DNA of 64,000 nucleotides from Clostridiaceae bacterium HFYG-1003 (GCA_024579835.1 CP102060.1:1054001-1118000), one strand, 5' to 3'. Numbered from the stretch's first letter, positions 25,920 to 35,148 are shown. The notes: generated by a model not told the origin, from the sequence alone. Numbers and translations are program-made.

Positions 25920-26810
25920 ATGAAAATCTGCTGCTTCGGTTCTTTGAATATCGATATGGTTTTCTCGGTTCACGAATTCGTGCAACCCAAGGAAACCATC
26001 CAGTCAAAGGGCCTTGCCCTGTACCCCGGCGGCAAAGGCCTGAATCAGGCTATGGCCATCAAGAAATCCGGGGCCACCGTACTCATGGCCGGATCCGTCG
26101 GACCAGACGGTGCCATGCTCCTGGAAGTCTGCGATGAGAACGGCCTGGACCGAAGCCTTGTCCGCACCCTGGACATCGGAACCGGCACCGCCGTCATTCA
26201 GGTCAACGACACCGGCGAAAACTGCATCATCCTCTACGATGGTGCCAACAAGCAAAACGACACCCCCTTCATCGATACGGTACTCGATCAGCTCCACCGC
26301 GGCGACTTCCTGGTCCTCCAGAACGAAGTCAACAACCTCGGCTACCTGATCACCCAGGCCCACGAGAAAGGCATCAAAATCTTCCTCAACCCGTCACCCA
26401 TCGATGAGACCCTTAAGAACCTGCCCCTGAACCTGTGCGATTATCTCATCGTCAATGAAGTGGAAGGACAGCTTCTCTCCGGCGAGACCGCACCCGATGC
26501 GATCCTCACCGCCATGAGCAGCCAGTATCCCAATTCCAACATCATCCTGACCCTGGGCGCGGACGGCGTGCACTACACGTCCCCTGTGGAAGGTTCCGGC
26601 CACCAGCGTGCCTTCCGGGTCAAAGCCGTGGATACCACCGGCGCCGGCGATGCCTTCACTGGCTACTTCATCGGCATGACCGCCAAATACAAAGGCATGC
26701 CCGAATCCATCGCCGTCGCCCAGAAAGCTGCCGCCATCTCCGTGACCCGCAAAGGCGCCGCCGTCTCCATCCCATACCTGGATGAAGTCATGGCAGCCTC
26801 CATGGACTAA
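25920..26810 (+). CDS. PfkB-family sugar kinase (ribokinase-like)
   Basis: 296 residues. Opening GSLNIDMVF, glycine-rich YPGGKGLNQAMAIKKSG and the C-terminal PfkB signature DTTGAGDAFTGYF, with catalytic Asp in GAGD. Full length for ribokinase. It begins 4 nt after the membrane-protein gene. In this operon it would phosphorylate ribose released by the two nucleoside hydrolases, feeding the pentose phosphate pathway. A nucleoside kinase role is possible, because PfkB proteins vary in substrate. Confidence 0.85.
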   Translation: MKICCFGSLNIDMVFSVHEFVQPKETIQSKGLALYPGGKGLNQAMAIKKSGATVLMAGSVGPDGAMLLEVCDENGLDRSLVRTLDIGTGTAVIQVNDTGENCIILYDGANKQNDTPFIDTVLDQLHRGDFLVLQNEVNNLGYLITQAHEKGIKIFLNPSPIDETLKNLPLNLCDYLIVNEVEGQLLSGETAPDAILTAMSSQYPNSNIILTLGADGVHYTSPVEGSGHQRAFRVKAVDTTGAGDAFTGYFIGMTAKYKGMPESIAVAQKAAAISVTRKGAAVSIPYLDEVMAASMD

Positions 26811-26972
26811 ACGGTCAATCCACAACGACAAACGGTCCATCACAGGAACAGATCCCGCAACAACCGACATCAACGGAACCGACATGAAAGATACTGACAG
26901 CAGGCCCTGGAAACAGACTGCTTGAACGGGCAGCGGGCATGAACCCCATGACCCGCCTCCCAACGGGACAAA

Positions 26973-27011
26973 GGGAACAGGCCGCTGCCGCAAGGACAGC
27001 GGCCTGTTCCC
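26973..27011 (+). terminator. strong hairpin after the kinase gene
   Basis: Perfect 15-bp GC-rich inverted repeat (26973-26987 and 26997-27011) with a 9-nt loop. No T run follows in either direction, so termination efficiency is uncertain; it may mark the end of the regulator-to-kinase operon. The remaining 26811-27227 holds no supported gene. Confidence 0.5.
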
Positions 27012-27227
27012 GTATAAGAACCACGAACGACCAGGAGTGATGACCCCAGTGACATAAGCCCCCGGCCTCATAAACTGGGAAGAGCGATGCATAACAGAAC
27101 AAGAACAAGCCATATGTTCCAACGAGCCAAGAGGCATCAGAACATCTGATCCACAAGGAAGCGAATGCCGCAATAGAGGAATCAGAGCAGTACATCAGGA
27201 ATAACCGGAAGGGGAGGAGGAAGAGCA

Positions 27228-28718
27228 TTGAAAGACAGACAAGATAGGGAAGACGTGAATGAAATGAAAGACAGACAAAATTTGAATGACATGAAAGACA
27301 GGAAAGACATCCAAAGCAGGGAAGAACTCAAAAGCGGAGAAAATAAAAAGAACCGGAAAGAGGAGATGGAAAAGATCATCGATTCGATCCGGGAGGAGCT
27401 TCTGGCGCTGGGGCGGGATCTGTTTGAACACCCGGAACTGGGGTTCAAAGAATTCCGAACGAGAGATCAGGCGGCATCGTTCCTGGAGCGTCACGGCATG
27501 TCCGTGGAAACCGGACTGTCCATGACCGGCTTTCGCTGTACGCTGGGGCAGGGGGAGGGGCCGCACATCGCGTTAATCGCGGAACTGGATGCCATTCCCA
27601 CTCCGGGGCATCGCTGCGCCAGTACGGATCAGGGGGCCGCTCATGCCTGTGCTCACTCCAATCAGCTGACGATCATGCTGGGGGTGATGAAAGCCATTCA
27701 TGACTCCGGCGTCCTGGCGGGAACGGGCTGCCGCGTCAGCCTCATCGGTACTCCGGCGGAGGAGTTCACCGACTTTGCCTTCCGCCGCAGCCTCATGGAA
27801 CAGGGCCTCATCCGCCACATGTCCGGCAAGCAGGATATGATCCGCTGCGGCGTGTTCGACGACATCGATCTGGCCATTTCCTGCCATACCATGGGCGGGG
27901 TGCCGGACCGGGCCGGAGACATCAATTCCTCCCTCAATGGCTTCCTGTCCAAGCAGATCACTTATACCGGCCAGGCCGCCCACGCCGGCGCCACCCCGCA
28001 TCTGGGGGTAAATGCCCTTCAGGCGGCCAACATCGGACTGATGGCCGTCAATGCCCAGCGCGAGACCTTCCGGGAAGACGACATGATCCGGGTGCACGGC
28101 ATCATCACCGAAGGCGGCCAGACCGTCAATTCCGTCCCCGAACGGGTTCGCCTGGATTACTACGTCCGGGGCCGCACCCTGGAAGCCATGGCCGATGCCA
28201 GCCGCAAGGTCAACCGCTCCTTTGAGGCCGGAGCCCATGCCATGGGCGCTCAGGTCCTCATCACAGACACCCCGGGATACCTGCCCCTGGCTCAGTGCCG
28301 TGATCTCTCCGCCGTGCTGCGCGGCAATCTGACTCGCTTCATCGGGGAAGATGCCATCATCGACGGCCAGCGCTCCTTTGCCTCCGGCGACATCGGCGAC
28401 CTGGGCGCACTGATGCCCGTCATCCAGTTCGGGTTCGGCGGCTTTTCCGGCAACGTCCATGGACCTAATTTTGAGATCGCCGATGAAGAAATGGCCTACC
28501 TCATTCCCGCCAAAGCCGTCACCGGCACCATTGTTGATCTGGTGATGAATCAGGGGGCTCTGGCCCGGACCATTCGGGAGAACAACCCGCCCCGCCTGAC
28601 CCGGGCGCAGTATCTGGCCGACTGGCTGGGCATTGCAGCGGACGCAGAGACCGCTTCAGCGGAAGCCGATCCCGCTTCAGCGGAAGCAACACAGGCATGC
28701 GAGGAGGCAGACGCATGA
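27228..28718 (+). CDS. M20-family amidohydrolase/peptidase
   Basis: Up to 496 residues. The M20 core starts MEKIIDSIREELLALGRDLF with HPELGFKE, AELDAIPTPGHRC, AHACAHSNQ (metal-binding His), TPAEE and SCHTMGG, and has a dimerisation domain. TTG 27228 has an ideal GGAGGAGG site, but the 46 residues it adds are repetitive and charged (MKDRQ.. copies) and look like a translated tandem array; ATG 27366 fits the family start. It resembles AbgB-like aminoacyl amidohydrolases. A tail of Ala/Glu/Ser repeats ends it, and its stop overlaps the next ATG (ATGA). Substrate unknown. Confidence 0.8.
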   Translation: MKDRQDREDVNEMKDRQNLNDMKDRKDIQSREELKSGENKKNRKEEMEKIIDSIREELLALGRDLFEHPELGFKEFRTRDQAASFLERHGMSVETGLSMTGFRCTLGQGEGPHIALIAELDAIPTPGHRCASTDQGAAHACAHSNQLTIMLGVMKAIHDSGVLAGTGCRVSLIGTPAEEFTDFAFRRSLMEQGLIRHMSGKQDMIRCGVFDDIDLAISCHTMGGVPDRAGDINSSLNGFLSKQITYTGQAAHAGATPHLGVNALQAANIGLMAVNAQRETFREDDMIRVHGIITEGGQTVNSVPERVRLDYYVRGRTLEAMADASRKVNRSFEAGAHAMGAQVLITDTPGYLPLAQCRDLSAVLRGNLTRFIGEDAIIDGQRSFASGDIGDLGALMPVIQFGFGGFSGNVHGPNFEIADEEMAYLIPAKAVTGTIVDLVMNQGALARTIRENNPPRLTRAQYLADWLGIAADAETASAEADPASAEATQACEEADA

Positions 28719-30049
28719 AGACCGGAATCAAAAACGGCTGGATCATCACCATGGATCCCCAACGGACTGTTTATGAGAACGGCTGGCTCCTCATCGAGGA
28801 GGGCCGCATTGCCGCCCTGGGGGCAGGGGAACCGTCGGAATGGGTGAGGGACGAGACCATCGACTGGATCGATGCCGGGGGCAGCCTGGTGCTGCCGGGG
28901 TTTGTCAACTGCCACACCCACATCTCCATGTCCCTGTTCCGCAGCCTGGGCGAGGACATGCCCGACCGGCTGCGCCGCTACATGTTCCCCCTGGAAGACG
29001 AACTGCTGGATCCGGAAATGGTCGCAGCCGGTGCGCGGCTCAGCCTGCTGGAGCTGATCCAGGGCGGCGTCACCACCTTCTGTGACATGTACTACTTTGA
29101 AGAAGAGGTCGCCAAAGCCGTCCAGGCGGCCGGAGTCCGCGCCGTCCTGGGGCAGACCATTCTGGGCAAGCCGGCGCCGGACGCCCCGCAGCCCTATGGC
29201 GGCATCGACCGGGCCTGTCAGTTTATCGAAGCCTGGCGCGGGCACTCCCTGATCACGCCGGCCTTTGCTCCCCATGCGCCCTATACCTGCGATGAGGAGC
29301 ACCTGCAGATCATCAATCAGCTGTCCGAATCCTATGGCGTTCCCGTAGTCATGCACCTGGCCGAAATGACCTTTGAGGTGGAGGAGTTTGCCCGGCGCTA
29401 TGGCAAAAGCCCGGTGCAGCAGATGGAAGCCGTTGGCCTTCTGACCGATCGGCTCATCGCCGCCCACCTGGTCTATGTGGACGAGGCCGATATCCGCGCC
29501 CTGGTCCGCCATGGCGTGGGCGGAGCCCATAACGTGGCCGCCAATGCCAAAAGCGGGCGCATCATTTCACCGGCGCCGGCCATGCATCAGGCCGGGCTCG
29601 CCCTGGGACTGGGCACCGACGGCCCCATGAGCGGAAACCACCAGGATATCCAAAGTCTTTTGAGCACCTATACCCGGACCCACAAGCAGAAGGCGCTGGA
29701 CAACCGCCTCTGTCCGGCCGCCGAAGCTCTTGAACTGGCCACCATCGGCGGAGCCAGAGCCCTGAAGCTGGATCACCTCATCGGCTCCCTCGAAGCGGGC
29801 AAACAGGCTGACCTGATCTTCCTGGACACCAAAGCGCCCAACATCCAGCCGATCTATGATCCATATTCCGCTATCGTCTATGCGGCTCACCCTCACAACA
29901 TTACGCTGACCATGGTCAGCGGCCGCATCCTGATGCAGGACCGGAAGATGAAAACGCTGGATCAGGAACAGATCCTGGAACAGGTCCGGCAGGAGACCCG
30001 GCGCATTGCCCGGTTTGCCCGGGAGCTGGATGCGCGGGCCCGGGTATAA
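28715..30049 (+). CDS. amidohydrolase, SsnA/TrzN/MtaD type deaminase
   Basis: 444 residues from ATG 28715 with GAGGAGG at 28701-28707; an upstream in-frame ATG at 28697 is passed over. Metal-dependent hydrolase of subtype I: VLPGFVNCHTHISMS supplies HxH, later HAPYTCDEE, MHLAE and LGTDGPMSGNHQD give the other metal and catalytic residues. Relatives deaminate adenosine-like compounds (5-methylthioadenosine, S-adenosylhomocysteine), guanine or triazines. Next to a nucleoside importer and hydrolases, a nucleobase or nucleoside deaminase role is plausible. Translationally coupled to the M20 gene. Confidence 0.85.
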   Translation: MKTGIKNGWIITMDPQRTVYENGWLLIEEGRIAALGAGEPSEWVRDETIDWIDAGGSLVLPGFVNCHTHISMSLFRSLGEDMPDRLRRYMFPLEDELLDPEMVAAGARLSLLELIQGGVTTFCDMYYFEEEVAKAVQAAGVRAVLGQTILGKPAPDAPQPYGGIDRACQFIEAWRGHSLITPAFAPHAPYTCDEEHLQIINQLSESYGVPVVMHLAEMTFEVEEFARRYGKSPVQQMEAVGLLTDRLIAAHLVYVDEADIRALVRHGVGGAHNVAANAKSGRIISPAPAMHQAGLALGLGTDGPMSGNHQDIQSLLSTYTRTHKQKALDNRLCPAAEALELATIGGARALKLDHLIGSLEAGKQADLIFLDTKAPNIQPIYDPYSAIVYAAHPHNITLTMVSGRILMQDRKMKTLDQEQILEQVRQETRRIARFARELDARARV

Positions 30050-30147
30050 TCCGGTTGGAAATGTGAAAAACTGTGCTGTATCATAGGAAAAATGCTCCTG
30101 AAGCATTGCGGCGCCTCATGAAATCCCATAAAATAAGGAAGAACCCC

Positions 30148-30195
30148 TGTCCAGGCGGCCTGGATCCCGATCGGATCCCACGGTACGCCTGGACA
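30148..30195 (+). terminator. hairpin after the deaminase gene
   Basis: A 10-bp inverted repeat (30148-30157 and 30186-30195) with inner pairing of GGATCC-type segments. No T run. Possible weak terminator before the SH3b/C26 gene at 30239. Confidence 0.4.
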
Positions 30196-30238
30196 TTGGC
30201 TTCGGACTGAACGAACTGATGTATCAAAGGAGATTTCC

Positions 30239-32056
30239 ATGAAGAAACGAACGCTGGCCCTTGCCCTGTTTTTCCTGATGATTTTCGCAGCCGCGCCGCC
30301 GGCATTTGCCGCCACCGTCTACACCGTTCACTCCCGGATCCCCGTCTATCTGGATTCCTATCAGGCAGCCCAGACGGCTGACCCGGCCGGAACCTATGAA
30401 GCCGGCACTTATTATCTCTACAAGACCTTCAACGGAATGGTCAATGTTTCCCGGGAGGAAGGTCAGCCCGGCGGCTGGATCAACCCGTCGGAGAATATCC
30501 GGACTTATGGATCCTATGTCACCACCGCTTCGGTGAATTTCCGGACCGGTCCGGGGACCGCCTATGCCGTGATCCAGAAGCTGGAACAGGGCGTGGAAGT
30601 GGAGCTGATTGCCAAAACCACCTCCACCTGGTACAAAGTCCGGTCTCAGGGCAAGATCGGATATCTCTCTGCCAAATACCTCAAGGCCATTGAGGTGGAA
30701 GTGCCTTCCCAGGACTATATCACCATTGCCAGCGTCAATTTCCGGACCGGACCGGGATCGGGCTATCCGCTGATCAGCTACCTGTCGGCAGGCACCCGGG
30801 TTCAGCTCCTGGGCTACGCCGGAGCAGACTGGCTCAAGATTTCTTATGGCGGACGTACCGGCTATGCCTTTGCCAGATATCTGGCCGAGGCGGGCAGTCC
30901 CGAAGATCCGGGGGATCCAACCCGGGAAGTTTCCATCGTGCCCTATGTGACCCGAACCTCGGTCAATCTGCGGACCGGCCCGGCCTCGACCTACCCGCTG
31001 ATTCGGAATCTGCCGGCGGGAACCACTCTGTCCTATATCGGTCTGGTCAAGGAAGGCTGGGCTCAGGTCCGAACCGCCGGCCGTACCGGCTATCTGACCC
31101 TGTCCTACATCACGCCGGTGATGCTGCAGCAGCCCGTTGCCCGCCGCGCCGTGTTTGAAGGCGCCAAGCCTTATGTTCTGAACGCTCAGGGCGATGTCCG
31201 CAGCGGTCCCGGGACCGGCTTCAGCCGAACAGCCCGCCTTAATCCCGGCACGGCAGTAGGCGTGGTCTCCCTGGTGGATTCCTGGGCAAAGATCGTCTAT
31301 GATACGACAGCCGGCCGGCAGACCGGGTACATGAATACAGCGTTTGTCTCGCCCCAGGCTCTCAGCGCTTCGGCCAAACCCCGCATCGGCATTGCCTGGT
31401 CAACCTATCCCCTGAAGTACTATGTGGATGCCGTGACCCGGGCCGGGGGCGAAGCCGTCCTCCTGCCGAAAGTGACGACCCGGGCCCAGGCCAGAGCAGC
31501 TCTGGATTCGGTATCCGGCATCATTTTCCCCGGCGGCGCAGCGGTGGATTCCCGCTACTATTACGGGGCGTATTATGGCGACGGACAGGTACCGGGCAGC
31601 GAGAACAACGTGTCCGATTACCACCTGATGCGCGAAGCCATGAACCGGGATCTTCCCACCCTGGGCGTATGCCGCGGATTCCAGCTCATGAACGCGCTCT
31701 CCGGCGGATCCCTGACCAATCTGGTCACCACCGATTATGAACGATCCCTGATCCACCGCGATCCCAGCAAGAATGCTTTCTACTACCATGACATCGACAT
31801 TGTGTCCGGTACCCGCCTTGCCAGTCTGGTAGGCGCCGGCCGCGACAACGTCAACTCCTACCACCGCTTCATCATCAAGACCCTGGGCCAGGACTTGAAA
31901 ATCAGCGCCCGAAGCACCGACGGCGGCATCGAAGGCATCGAAGCCACCGATAAAACCTTCTTCCTGGGCATCGCCGCCCATCCGGAACGCATGTACAGCG
32001 ACGGCAACACCATCTATCACAGCCTGTTCGTTGAACTGGTGGAACAGTCCCGTTAG
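30239..32056 (+). CDS. secreted SH3b-repeat protein with class I glutamine amidotransferase-like (C26) domain
   Basis: 605 residues. Signal peptide 1-24 ending PAFA. Four SH3b repeats start near residues 91, 160, 238 and 311 (VNFRTGPG, VNLRTGPA and DVRSGPG motifs). A peptidase C26/PuuD-like domain follows from about 381, with GVCRGFQ (Cys478), VNSYHRF and AAHPERM (His581, Glu583) as the triad. C26 enzymes such as PuuD hydrolyse gamma-glutamyl amides. Export plus SH3b domains suggests action on wall peptides or gamma-glutamyl compounds at the surface. The fusion is unusual, because C26 members are mostly cytoplasmic. AAAGGAG precedes the ATG. Confidence 0.85.
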   Translation: MKKRTLALALFFLMIFAAAPPAFAATVYTVHSRIPVYLDSYQAAQTADPAGTYEAGTYYLYKTFNGMVNVSREEGQPGGWINPSENIRTYGSYVTTASVNFRTGPGTAYAVIQKLEQGVEVELIAKTTSTWYKVRSQGKIGYLSAKYLKAIEVEVPSQDYITIASVNFRTGPGSGYPLISYLSAGTRVQLLGYAGADWLKISYGGRTGYAFARYLAEAGSPEDPGDPTREVSIVPYVTRTSVNLRTGPASTYPLIRNLPAGTTLSYIGLVKEGWAQVRTAGRTGYLTLSYITPVMLQQPVARRAVFEGAKPYVLNAQGDVRSGPGTGFSRTARLNPGTAVGVVSLVDSWAKIVYDTTAGRQTGYMNTAFVSPQALSASAKPRIGIAWSTYPLKYYVDAVTRAGGEAVLLPKVTTRAQARAALDSVSGIIFPGGAAVDSRYYYGAYYGDGQVPGSENNVSDYHLMREAMNRDLPTLGVCRGFQLMNALSGGSLTNLVTTDYERSLIHRDPSKNAFYYHDIDIVSGTRLASLVGAGRDNVNSYHRFIIKTLGQDLKISARSTDGGIEGIEATDKTFFLGIAAHPERMYSDGNTIYHSLFVELVEQSR

Positions 32057-32222
32057 CGGGATTCGGCTGCCGGAATGGTCTTATGACGGAGTCCACGGGT
32101 CAAAGAACAGACTGCCGGCAGAGCGGACGGATGACAATCGGAGGTTGAAAGCGAGAACTCTGAACAGGCGGTGTGCAGCCAGATCTCCGGCTTCAGGCAA
32201 ATCCGATGAAGCCAATCAGACA

Positions 32223-32340
32223 TTATGGCAGCAAGTTACCCTGGGGTGATGACAGCAAGCCACTCTGAATTTTAAAAAAGCAAGCCACCCTGAGAATTCG
32301 ACAGCAAGCCACCCTGCAGCCGCACCAGGGTGGCTTGCTC
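32223..32340. repeat. degenerate copies of a hairpin arm next to a perfect hairpin
   Basis: AGCAAGCCACCCTG (32303-32316) pairs perfectly with 32326-32339. Upstream of it are at least three partial copies of the same arm (near 32230, 32254 and 32281), spaced 24 to 27 nt. The hairpin could act as a terminator for the C26 gene, although no T run follows. Confidence 0.65.
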
Positions 32341-32353
32341 CTGCCATCCGGCC

Positions 32354-32542
32354 GATGAGCGAAGTGCATTCCATTGATGAAGTGAAGTGTACTCCGGGGG
32401 ATGAAGTGAAGTGCATTCCGGAGGATGCAGTGAAGTGTACTCAGACGGATGGAGTGACGTAGATTCCGGGTGTTGCAGTGAAGTTGATTCCGGGTAATGC
32501 AGGAAGAGGATTTCCGGGGATGCAGGAAGTACATTCCGAGTG
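32354..32542. repeat. 24-bp imperfect tandem array upstream of rarA
   Basis: About eight imperfect copies of a 24-bp unit (consensus near GATGAAGTGAAGTGCATTCC plus four bases) occupy almost the whole space before the rarA promoter. Copies differ by several substitutions, so the array is old. Open frames on the minus strand across it are repeat artefacts. Confidence 0.85.
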
Positions 32543-32565
32543 CTGCCAACGGAGCGGGATGGGTG

Positions 32566-32574
32566 TGGTATAAT
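32566..32574 (+). promoter_or_regulatory. extended -10 promoter of rarA
   Basis: TGGTATAAT gives a consensus -10 box (32569-32574) with the TG extension, 38 bp before ATG 32612. No good -35 box is present, which fits an extended -10 promoter. Confidence 0.5.
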
Positions 32575-32611
32575 TAGAACAACAGTTTGAAGCCAAGAAA
32601 AGAGGAATACC

Positions 32612-33913
32612 ATGGAACCTTTAGCGTCACGCCTGCGTCCGTCGAACATCGATGAGGTCATCGGGCAGAAACATATTGTGGGGGAGGGGAAGATCCTGTC
32701 CTCCATGATCGGGAATAAAAAATTGCTCAACATGCTGTTCTACGGACCGCCGGGGACCGGCAAGACCACGATTGCCAGGCTTCTGGCGGATCTGACGGAC
32801 CGCCAGTTCTTCATGCTCAACGCCTCCACGGATTCGCTCAAGGATGTGCGGGAAGTCCTGGATCAGCTCAATACCATGATGGGGTATCAGGGGATCATCC
32901 TGTACATCGATGAAATCCATATGTTCAACAAACGGAACCAGCAGGTACTGCTGGACTACATTGAGGACGGCCGCGTCATACTGATCGGATCCACGACGGA
33001 AAATCCGCATTTTGCGGTGTTCAAGGCGCTGGTGTCCCGCTGTCTGGTCATTGAGTTCAAGCCCCTGGATCCGGCGGACATCCTGAAAGGACTTGATCGC
33101 GGCATGGAGGTGCTGCGCCGGGAAAACAGCCTGAAGGAGTTCCGGGTGCCGAAAAAAGTCCTGGGCAACATCGCAGCGCAGAGCGATGGCGATATGAGAA
33201 AAGGCCTCAATGCCCTGGAGATGCTCTTTATCAGCCGCTACGGCGCGGGCTCCGAGGTGGTGGAAGTGACCGAAGCGGATGCCGAGGCGCTGCTGGGGCG
33301 CAAGATGCTCAACTATGACTCCGACGGGGACAGCCATTATGATCTGCTGTCTGCTTTCCATAAATCCGTGCGCGGATCCGATCCGGACGCAGCCATTGTC
33401 TACCTGGCCATGATGCTCAAGGGCGGGGACCTGCTGTCCGTGTCCCGCCGGCTGCTGTGCATTGCCAACGAAGACATTGGCCTGGCCTATCCCATGGCAA
33501 TCCCCATCGTCAAGGCCGCGGTGGACACCGCGCTCCAGCTGGGCATGCCCGAGGCGCTGCTGCCATTGTCCAATGCCACCGTACTGCTTTGCACCGCACC
33601 GAAATCCAACAGTGCTCCCATGGCTTACTGGACCGCCGCCAAGGCCATTGAGCAGCAGAACATCGGAGAAATCCCTGCGGATATCCGGGATGGCCATTAC
33701 AGCGGCGCTCAGGCCCTGGGACGGGCTCAGCACTATAAGTATCCTCACAGCTTTCCCGGTCACTGGGTCGCCCAGCAGTACATGCCGACGGGACTGACCG
33801 GCCAGACCTTCTACGAGTACGGGGACAACAAGATGGAGGACACCACCCGAAAATACTGGGAGGCGCTCAAGGCGGAAGTTCTGCGTCAGGAAAAAGACAG
33901 CAGGAAGAAATAG
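32612..33913 (+). CDS. rarA: replication-associated recombination protein A
   Basis: 433-residue AAA+ protein of the RarA/MgsA/WRNIP1 family. It opens with MEPLASRLRPSNIDEVIGQKHIVG, here split as LASRLRP and DEVIGQKH, followed by Walker A FYGPPGTGKTT, Walker B LYIDEIH, sensor I IGSTTENP and the C-terminal tetramerisation domain with YPHSFPGHWVAQQYMP. It acts at stalled replication forks with SSB and DNA polymerase. Single-gene unit with AGAGGAAT before the start and a strong terminator after it. Confidence 0.93.
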   Translation: MEPLASRLRPSNIDEVIGQKHIVGEGKILSSMIGNKKLLNMLFYGPPGTGKTTIARLLADLTDRQFFMLNASTDSLKDVREVLDQLNTMMGYQGIILYIDEIHMFNKRNQQVLLDYIEDGRVILIGSTTENPHFAVFKALVSRCLVIEFKPLDPADILKGLDRGMEVLRRENSLKEFRVPKKVLGNIAAQSDGDMRKGLNALEMLFISRYGAGSEVVEVTEADAEALLGRKMLNYDSDGDSHYDLLSAFHKSVRGSDPDAAIVYLAMMLKGGDLLSVSRRLLCIANEDIGLAYPMAIPIVKAAVDTALQLGMPEALLPLSNATVLLCTAPKSNSAPMAYWTAAKAIEQQNIGEIPADIRDGHYSGAQALGRAQHYKYPHSFPGHWVAQQYMPTGLTGQTFYEYGDNKMEDTTRKYWEALKAEVLRQEKDSRKK

Positions 33914-33980
33914 AACCCATCGATTGGGCAGCAGGGGTGGACCGATTGCCCTAAAGAACATAAAAAAATCAATTGAATCA

Positions 33981-34023
33981 AAAATACCCAGGGATCCGTT
34001 CGGACGGATTGCCTGGGTATTTT
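33981..34023 (+). terminator. rarA terminator
   Basis: Perfect 12-bp arms (33981-33992 and 34012-34023) with additional pairing of ATCCGT/ACGGAT inside the loop, A-rich before and T-rich after, so it can act on both strands. Confidence 0.85.
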
Positions 34024-34277
34024 TGATCAGGAAAAACAGGGTTTTGGCCAGTGCCTTAACTTAGGATGCAGATGATAAACAGATGATGTTTAGCATGGAT
34101 ACAGAAAAAAGACGAATAGGGCACTTTAACATGAAGATAGAAAAACCATTGGGATAACAAAATAACTTGATGTGGATCAACTTGTGATGAAAACTGAAAA
34201 ATCAAGTGTTATTTACAACTTCTCAATTATTGTGAATTATTTAATTGGAGGCGACATTTTTGGGAAGGAGTGACCTT

Positions 34278-34379
34278 ATGATGAAAAAAAATACAACTAA
34301 ATTCATAACTTATCAATTTTTGGGAAAACGATTGTATTCGGATTGTGGTCATTCTATAATAATACTTGTAAATACGTAA
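34278..34379 (+). CDS. possible 33-residue small protein or leader peptide
   Basis: ATG 34278 follows AAGGAG (34265-34270) at 7 nt. The frame gives 33 codons rich in Lys, Thr and Ile and ends TAA at 34377-34379, 43 nt before the DUF5058 gene. The promoter at 34332-34360 lies inside it. Either a real small protein or leader peptide from an earlier promoter, or chance. No homologue recognised. The rest of the interval 34024-34277 shows no gene. Confidence 0.35.
   Translation: MMKKNTTKFITYQFLGKRLYSDCGHSIIILVNT
34332..34360 (+). promoter_or_regulatory. promoter of the DUF5058 operon
   Basis: Consensus TATAAT at 34355-34360 with TTGTAT at 34332-34337 and a 17-bp spacer. The mRNA leader would be about 55 nt to ATG 34423. 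Confidence 0.6.
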
Positions 34380-34422
34380 ACGATTAAGTTTGCGGATAAC
34401 CTAATCATATGGGGGTATTGTT

Positions 34423-35136
34423 ATGGATTATTTAAGCAAAGCGAACAGCATGTACCTTTGGCTCGCTGTAAGCCCGGTCGTTTTGATCGTAGCCCTGCAG
34501 GCCATCATTTTCGTGCGCAAGGCTCTGGAAAGCGCCAAGTACGCGGACCTCTCCCACGATGAAGCCATGAAGGCGTTCCGGGTTGGCGCAACGTCAGCCA
34601 TCGGACCGGCTCTCGGCGTATTCGTCGTAATGCTCGGCCTCATGGCAGCCATCGGCGGACCGCTGGCCTGGCAGCGTCTGGCCATCATCGGTGCCGCTCC
34701 GACAGAACTGGCAGCCGCCAACATGGCAGCTCAGGCTCAGGGCGTATCACTGGGTGGAGAAGGCTACAAACTCCTCAACTTTGCCAATGCAACCTGGGTT
34801 ATGGCCCTGAACGGCAGCGCCTGGCTTTTGACCACCGCTCTGTTCTCAGACAAGCTGGAAAAGATCACTCATAAAGTATCCGGCGGCGATGCCAAGAAGA
34901 TCGGTATCCTCGGAACCGGAGCGATGCTCGGAGCCATGGGATTCCTCGTCTCCAATGAAATCAACAAGGGACTCAAACCCGGTGCCGGCGGAATCATTGT
35001 GGCCGCAGTTGCCGCTTTCGTGTCCATGCTCGTCCTTGAGCGGATCGCTAAGAAAATCCCGAAACTGGTCGAATTCAATCTGGGCATCGCCATGGTCATC
35101 GGTATGATCGCGGCAGTTGCTTACAACCACATGTAG
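34423..35136 (+). CDS. DUF5058 family membrane protein
   Basis: 237 residues with about six hydrophobic stretches. N-terminal SMYLWLAVSPVVLIVALQA, then the conserved DEAMKAFRVGATSAIGPAL, GGPLAWQRLAIIGAAPTEL and ANATWVMALNGSAWL, which match DUF5058. It begins a three-gene operon with another membrane protein (35149) and a cytoplasmic M20 amidohydrolase (35902). The two membrane proteins probably form a transporter for the hydrolase's substrate. That link is inferred from the arrangement. Confidence 0.8.
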   Translation: MDYLSKANSMYLWLAVSPVVLIVALQAIIFVRKALESAKYADLSHDEAMKAFRVGATSAIGPALGVFVVMLGLMAAIGGPLAWQRLAIIGAAPTELAAANMAAQAQGVSLGGEGYKLLNFANATWVMALNGSAWLLTTALFSDKLEKITHKVSGGDAKKIGILGTGAMLGAMGFLVSNEINKGLKPGAGGIIVAAVAAFVSMLVLERIAKKIPKLVEFNLGIAMVIGMIAAVAYNHM

Positions 35137-35148
35137 GAGGGGAAGAAC

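Noticed and set aside
32223-32549. Minus-strand 108-codon frame before rarA
   Set aside because: Low-complexity translation of the 24-bp tandem array.
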